From Bin80 sp965219915 (GTDB taxonomy: Bacteria > Bacteroidota > Rhodothermia > Rhodothermales > Bin80), in assembly GCA_965219915.1 (NCBI GenBank), contig OZ244794.1, forward strand, positions 2,976,001 through 3,040,000: a DNA stretch of 64,000 nucleotides, read 5' to 3'. Position numbers and translations under genes: made by a program. Numbering within the stretch: position 1 is the stretch's first letter; every line of letters starts with the position of its first letter. Below the pieces are notes generated by a model that was not told where the DNA came from, searched no databases, and worked only from the letters and a program-made list of their open reading frames with translations. Positions 63,499 to 64,000 of this stretch are shown piece by piece.

Positions 63499-64000
63499 GT
63501 GGCTAAAATAATTGACGGGAAGGCCATCGCCGCCGAAGTACGAAGCGAGGTGCGAGAAGATGTAGCAGGATGGACCTCTGATGGACATACTCCCCCCTAT
63601 CTCGCGGTGATACTGGTTGGCAATAACCCCGCGTCAGCTTCGTACGTGCGGGGAAAGATCAAGGCGAGTCAGGACGTCGGAATTGCGGGCGACACGTTAA
63701 AGTTTGACGCGAGCATATCCGAAAAGGCCCTGCTCTCCGTTATACAGGACTTAAATGACAGCCCTCATGTGAGTGGAATACTGGTACAGTTACCACTGCC
63801 TGATCACCTCGATTCGTCACGAATCATTGCTGCTCTGAACCCGGACAAAGATGTGGACGGTCTGCATACCGTGAACGCCGGTCGGCTAGTCACTGGTTCT
63901 CAAGGCTTTGTGCCGTGCACGCCAGCCGGAATTGTAGAACTGCTGCTCCGCTCGAACATTCCTACGGAAGGACAGCATGCCGTGATTCTCGGGCGATCGA
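63499..64000 (+). CDS. folD: Methylenetetrahydrofolate dehydrogenase/cyclohydrolase, N-terminal part
   Basis: The gene runs off the right edge; 167 codons are visible. It starts with GTG at 63499-63501 (VAKIIDGKAIAAEVRSEVRE), which an ATG-only search would miss. The FolD signatures PPYLAVILVGNNPASASYVR (with the catalytic YxxxK: SYVRGKIKA) and GILVQLPLPDHLD are present, as is PDKDVDGLHTVNAGRL. It makes 10-formyl-THF precursors in one-carbon metabolism. It is divergent to the TonB receptor gene. Confidence 0.93.
   Translation, partial: MAKIIDGKAIAAEVRSEVREDVAGWTSDGHTPPYLAVILVGNNPASASYVRGKIKASQDVGIAGDTLKFDASISEKALLSVIQDLNDSPHVSGILVQLPLPDHLDSSRIIAALNPDKDVDGLHTVNAGRLVTGSQGFVPCTPAGIVELLLRSNIPTEGQHAVILGRS

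Overview
The window looks like a chromosomal segment of a Gram-negative member of the FCB group, most likely a Rhodothermota/Balneolota-type bacterium. Evidence for this is two proteins with C-terminal Por-secretion (type IX) sorting domains (PNPFNPST / PNPFNSST motifs), a TonB receptor with a carboxypeptidase-like N-terminal domain followed by a DUF4249-like lipoprotein, LptB/LptC/OstA-type LPS export genes, a LuxC/LuxE-like pair, an HU-SPOR protein, and many SpII lipoproteins. Nothing suggests a plasmid or phage. Most genes are on the minus strand. Taxonomy is inferred; no rRNA is present.

Layout. 1-7.2 kb: the start of a phosphoglucose/phosphomannose isomerase; a gene for an 18-residue-repeat protein broken by a complete IS1634-like element (2015 bp, 16-bp perfect inverted repeats, 83-bp perfect target duplication); then polyprenyl synthetase, adenylate kinase and three small membrane proteins. 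7.2-21.7 kb: a LuxC-like acyl-CoA reductase and a LuxE-like acyl-protein synthetase separated by about 12 kb of accessory DNA. That DNA holds a substrate-binding lipoprotein, a T9SS metzincin whose signal peptide is cut off by an in-frame TGA, a 764-bp tandem duplication carrying lipoprotein genes, a methyltransferase-HNH nuclease fusion, a sulfatase, a beta-propeller lipoprotein and decayed reading frames. 21.8-32.4 kb: NSS transporter, penicillin acylase family protein, ParA, Maf, FolB, a CxxCH lipoprotein, PfkB kinase, HU-SPOR, SIS and ROK proteins. 32.5-34.7 kb: a second beta-propeller gene and gene-poor DNA.

34.7-43.7 kb is a core block: exonuclease I, DsbD, L9, a single reading frame joining ribosomal proteins S6 and S18, RF1, DAHP synthase, LptB and an OstA-like protein. 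A 15-repeat LRR/T9SS protein (44.0-46.3 kb) sits between OstA and LptC. A tRNA-Gly(GCC) gene lies beside lptC. 47.5-57.7 kb is amino-acid metabolism: asd, then metY-metX behind a SAM-I riboswitch with a near-consensus promoter, then gltD-gltB. 58-64 kb: a TorF-like outer-membrane protein, a transposase-type HTH fused to a SpoIIE/PP2C phosphatase, a DUF4249-like lipoprotein with its TonB receptor, and the start of folD (GTG).

The main points for follow-up are the methyltransferase-HNH fusion, the S6-S18 fused frame, the HTH-PP2C fusion, the long target duplication made by the IS, and the number of broken frames in accessory gaps. These gaps also hold two short segments resembling the 3' end of group II introns.
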